64,000 nt of DNA. It comes from Cryomorpha sp963836915. GTDB taxonomy: Bacteria > Bacteroidota > Bacteroidia > Flavobacteriales_D > Cryomorphaceae. Both the position numbers and the translations under genes were made by a program. Below the pieces are notes generated by a model. It was not told the origin of the DNA. It did no database searches and saw nothing but the letters and a program-made list of their open reading frames with translations. The stretch spans positions 558,001 through 622,000 of the forward strand of contig CAWILH010000002.1 of NCBI GenBank assembly GCA_963836915.1. Reading direction: 5' to 3'. This document shows, piece after piece, positions 61,159 through 64,000 of this stretch (the stretch's first letter is position 1; the number at the start of each line of letters is the position of its first letter).

Positions 61159-61770
61159 CTATATGCCGTTGACCAGAAGAGCATTATCAGCTTGAAAGAG
61201 TTTCAAGACGTTCTCTGTCATCGGCCCAAAGTCTCCATCTACATCTCCGCAATTATAGCCAGTGGCGTTCAGTAATTTCTGAAGCCTAAATACTTCTTTT
61301 CCTTTGCTCCCCAATTTCAACCTTGGTTTCGGGATATCACTTCCCACTTGTCGTATAAGCCTTTGGTACCGTATTACCTTTTCTGAGCCAAAACCTTCTA
61401 CACTTACCAAATTCCCCTGATCTCCGCCCAGACAAAACACTTTAGCCAAGTCTATGGCATGGTCTAAATAGAATCCAACATGCCATTCCCAAGATGTCGG
61501 GCTCCATCTCCAAAAAGACAACAATGTCCCCAGGTTTTTGGAGCTCGACAGTCGTGCCTGCATTCACCCACGCCTTGGCATTTGCTGCTTTACTCATTGG
61601 TCGTCTGGCCTGCTTGCAGACCCAGTTTACAAAAATGCTGCACAACGGGGTTTCGTCATCATTGACCCAATCAAGGCCGATTTCTTTGGCCTACTGGACT
61701 ATTCCTGCTTCGTTCTCAATTCAGCTTTTATTTTTTTACTCCCAGGGCGGAAAAGGCAATCATAAGTTGA
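61159..61770 (-). pseudogene. Broken peptidoglycan hydrolase (TIGR02594/CHAP-like + PG-binding)
   Basis: Reading across frames gives KEIGLDWVNDDETPLCSIFV, a catalytic-cysteine region where the family has TPWC; then ANAKAWVNAGTTVELQKPGD, WEWHVGFYLD (the catalytic His region), and a C-terminal PG_binding_1 domain (LGSKGKEVFRLQKLLNATGY, VDGDFGPMTENVLKLFQAD). The gene is broken by one extra T in the run at 61512-61516, a TAG near 61690 in place of a Tyr codon, and further N-terminal decay. Intact members are phage-endolysin-like cell-wall amidases. Position beside the Tc locus is suggestive of a release function. Confidence 0.72.
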
Positions 61771-62049
61771 TGCTGCATGGTGTTATGGTTTTGATCATGG
61801 AAAGATCAATTCGGCTCAAAATGGCGACGGCAATAAAGTTGACTAGTTGCAAGCAGAACGGGTAAAAGGTTCAAATTTAATTCTCAATGTATTGGAATTA
61901 TTGAAAAAAGGGAGTTCAAAAGCTAAATTGCTTGAAATAATCAGCTCAATTATAGCCTAGAAATAGGTCTGATATTTTTCCAGCTTCATGTTAAACTTCA
62001 AAGGCGTAATATCATCTGTATTCTTTCAGCGCCACCCCGATTAAAATTC

Positions 62050-62057
62050 TATTTTTG
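62050..62057 (+). promoter_or_regulatory. Candidate -7 box for the EEP-family gene
   Basis: TATTTTTG matches TAnnTTTG, 8 bases before the ATG at 62066, implying a nearly leaderless transcript. The ~280 bases between the broken hydrolase and this box contain no gene or structure I can support. Confidence 0.4.
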
Positions 62058-62065
62058 CCAATACA

Positions 62066-63151
62066 ATGGAGCTTACCTTTTATATTTTATCTTTCCTGCT
62101 CGCGCTGGGCTCTTCATTGCCTTTTATATCCGACCAGCATTGGATGTTCAGGGTCTGGGATTTTGGTCGTATCCAGATCACGATCCTTTTGCTTATCCTT
62201 ATTGCAACTGGTTGGCTCTTTGTGATGCACCATGGGGTGGCCTTTTATATCTGCCAATCAACGCTCATGCTATTCGTGCTGCTGAATACATCCATCCTGA
62301 TCCCATATACCCGTTTTTTTCCCAGAAGGAAGCCAGAAGAAAAAAAGGCGGGGCAAAAGTCGATCAAAATTATTTCAGTCAATGTGTATCAGTTCAACCA
62401 AAACTATGACCAACTCATTGATTTGGTGCGGGAACGAGAGCCCGATGTATTGATTACCATGGAGTCGAACAGTGACTGGGAGCAAGCCTTGCGCGTGCTG
62501 GAAGACCGGCTCGACCACACGCATAAGTGCACGCTTGAAAACACTTATGGGATGCACTTCTATACTTGCCTTGATCTAGTTGATGCCAAAACACATTTTT
62601 TGGTTTCAGATGATGTTCCGAGCTTTGAGCTTGAACTGAAAGATTATGACGGTAGAAATTTTCGACTCTTTGGGGTTCACCCACCGCCACCGAGCCCCAC
62701 GGAAGAAGAAACATCAAAAGAGCGGGATGGCGAACTGCTCTCTGTGGCCAAATTGGTGAAGGAGAAGACCATGCCCACGGTAGTGGTGGGAGACTTCAAT
62801 AATGTGGCCTGGGCGCGGTCTTCTGTGCTGTTTCGTAAAACATCCCGACTGTGCGATCCCCGCAGGGGCTATGGCTTGGTCTCTACATTCCATGCAAAAT
62901 ACCGCCTTTTTCGATTTCCTATAGACTTGTTTTTTCACTCCGATGAGATCTATATTGAGACTTTCAAAGCCGATAAATCGATAAATTCCGATCACCTGCC
63001 GCTTTATAGTGAGTTTTATATTACCGATAAGGCAGGTAAGCAGGAAGGTCAGGATGAAGAGCTTACGGCAGATGAAAAGGAAGAAGTGGAAGAAAAGATT
63101 AAAGATGGCAAAGTCGAAAATGGCGAACGCGCAGCTGTGGCAGAAGAGTAA
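62066..63151 (+). CDS. Membrane-anchored endonuclease/exonuclease/phosphatase family protein
   Basis: 361 residues. Three hydrophobic segments (about 3-21, 35-53, 57-78) precede an EEP domain from about residue 97: IKIISVNVYQFN (metal-binding Asn), LITMESNSDWE (catalytic Glu), TVVVGDFNNVAWARSS (Asp-Asn pair) and SDHLPLYSEF (catalytic His). All key residues are present. The C-terminal 40 residues are highly charged (DEELTADEKEEVEEKIKDGK) and probably disordered. The substrate may be a nucleic acid, phospholipid or sugar phosphate; membrane-tethered Bacteroidota members are mostly uncharacterised. Confidence 0.86.
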   Translation: MELTFYILSFLLALGSSLPFISDQHWMFRVWDFGRIQITILLLILIATGWLFVMHHGVAFYICQSTLMLFVLLNTSILIPYTRFFPRRKPEEKKAGQKSIKIISVNVYQFNQNYDQLIDLVREREPDVLITMESNSDWEQALRVLEDRLDHTHKCTLENTYGMHFYTCLDLVDAKTHFLVSDDVPSFELELKDYDGRNFRLFGVHPPPPSPTEEETSKERDGELLSVAKLVKEKTMPTVVVGDFNNVAWARSSVLFRKTSRLCDPRRGYGLVSTFHAKYRLFRFPIDLFFHSDEIYIETFKADKSINSDHLPLYSEFYITDKAGKQEGQDEELTADEKEEVEEKIKDGKVENGERAAVAEE

Positions 63152-63178
63152 TTCAACTTCTAGTGTACACTACGATTA

Positions 63179-63220
63179 GGCGGTTCCAAGCAAATCAAGA
63201 CTTCTTTTGGAAAACCGCCC
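63179..63220. terminator. Imperfect hairpin between convergent genes
   Basis: GGCGGTTCC (63179-63187) can pair with GGAAAACCGCC (63209-63219) around a ~20-base loop, between the EEP-family stop and the batE stop. It could end transcription from both sides, but the T tracts are weak. Confidence 0.35.
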
Positions 63221-63238
63221 CTACAAGAACCACTCAAG

Positions 63239-63985
63239 TTAAATCGCTTCCAGATCTTCTTTATTGATCCATCCTTGGCTGCCGCTGGCGATCTCTACTT
63301 TTACCCATCCTCCGTCTTCGGCACCCACCTTTACTTTGGTGCCCGCATGTAGCACGAATACATTGGTGCTACCTTCCCGGGGCTCGCTCTTTACATCTAC
63401 TTTATCTGAAAAAATAATGGCCGCCCTAGTTTCAATTCTAAATTCTGAAGCTGCTTCGGCCAGCGTGTACGATACTACGCCCAGGCTCAGGGATATAAAA
63501 GCCGCAAAGAATCCCAATCGGCGCATACCCGGCCGGCGGGAGATGAAATAGAGCAAGAGCATGGCGGCTGCCAAAAAAACAAAGAATATTGCAACCCAGC
63601 CCCAAACTTCAGGCCCCAGACCATACCTGAATTCATCCCACCAAATGCTGGCCTTACTCTTTGGAAGCACTTCGATGCGGTCTACGATCATCTCATTGGC
63701 CAAGTCCAAATTATGCAAAGCATCATTATTTGAAGGCTCAAACTTCAGCGCCCTTTCGTAGTGCAAAATGCTTGCGGTCAGCATGTTCAATTTATAATAG
63801 GTATTTCCCAAATTATAATTGATCGCCAAACCTTGATGGTGCTGGGCCGCTATATTGAACTGCTCCAAGGCAGCTTCGTAAGCCCCATTTTTATAGGCTT
63901 CTACACCTTTGTCAAAAGCATCATCGCCCCGGGCGAAGCCCGTTTGAGCCAAAATAAAGATTGCTAGGGTCAAAAACCTTTTCAT
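63239..63985 (-). CDS. batE: BatE-like TPR/SH3 protein
   Basis: 248 residues: signal peptide (1-20), TPR repeats (about 24-105: YKNGAYEAALEQFNIAAQHH, then INYNLGNTYYKLNMLTASIL), two membrane segments (about 132-152 and 160-182) and a C-terminal bacterial SH3 domain (AGTKVKVGAEDGGWVKVEIA, GSQGWINKEDL). This is the domain order of BatE from the Bacteroidota aerotolerance (Bat) operon, whose other members (MoxR, BatA, BatB, BatC, BatD) would lie beyond the right edge. It is complete and starts 15 bases from the window end. Confidence 0.85.
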   Translation of the reverse strand: MKRFLTLAIFILAQTGFARGDDAFDKGVEAYKNGAYEAALEQFNIAAQHHQGLAINYNLGNTYYKLNMLTASILHYERALKFEPSNNDALHNLDLANEMIVDRIEVLPKSKASIWWDEFRYGLGPEVWGWVAIFFVFLAAAMLLLYFISRRPGMRRLGFFAAFISLSLGVVSYTLAEAASEFRIETRAAIIFSDKVDVKSEPREGSTNVFVLHAGTKVKVGAEDGGWVKVEIASGSQGWINKEDLEAI

Positions 63986-64000
63986 CGTATCTTCTGGTCA

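Overview
The window looks like a chromosomal piece of a Bacteroidota bacterium. The evidence is Bacteroidota-type promoters (TAnnTTTG at -7, with a TTTG 20 bases further upstream before rpoD), a short ~287-residue primary sigma factor, an N-terminally extended GAPDH, a BatE protein, a carboxypeptidase-regulatory-domain TonB receptor and the remnant of a type IX secretion (T9SS) tail. I cannot place it below phylum from sequence alone.

Layout. Positions 1-6400 hold envelope and housekeeping genes: two GT4 glycosyltransferases and an LptF/LptG permease in one minus-strand operon, a START-like protein, tRNA-Met(CAU) with its own promoter and terminator, and an exonuclease/GIY-YIG protein with a small lipoprotein. 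An IS630 element (7156-8357) sits exactly at the stop codon of gap. Then come gap, rpoD and an HtrA protease on the minus strand. A plus-strand series follows: acidic lipoprotein, dapF, GNAT, mltG, membrane protein, TonB receptor, APC permease, NUC1 endonuclease, hisS-hutH, membrane protein, alpha/beta hydrolase and a lipoprotein. The right edge (60.3-64 kb) has a LuxR-type regulator, a broken peptidoglycan hydrolase, an endonuclease/exonuclease/phosphatase-family membrane protein and batE.

The striking part is 26.9-60.1 kb, all read on the minus strand. It begins with a TcA-like Tc-toxin subunit of ~2,900 residues and continues with a TcB/TcC fusion (SpvB domain, FG-GAP repeats, RHS shell, variable tip). 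Downstream is a tandem array of at least four truncated RHS cassettes plus one dead remnant. Each live cassette keeps the 3' RHS core, the conserved ...DIxGLQ junction and a different C-terminal tip. Each tip is followed, with overlap or a very short gap, by a small gene that looks like its immunity gene. Tip 1 is glycine-rich and membrane-like, with a membrane-protein partner. Tips 3 and 4 share one fold, and both partners resemble the ribosomal L7/L12 C-terminal domain. Tip 5 resembles ParB/sulfiredoxin-fold toxins, with a DUF7660-like partner. Tip 2 is unrecognised. This is the layout of a polymorphic interbacterial toxin placed on a Tc-toxin chassis. Classical insecticidal Tc loci do not carry immunity genes.

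Many genes, both inside and outside the toxin locus, are broken by single-base insertions or deletions, mostly in short homopolymers. Either the assembly contains indel errors or the locus is decaying; the sequence alone cannot decide. I list the frame segments separately and say where they join. Two transposase frameshifts (IS630 at A8, IS3 at A9) look like genuine programmed -1 sites.
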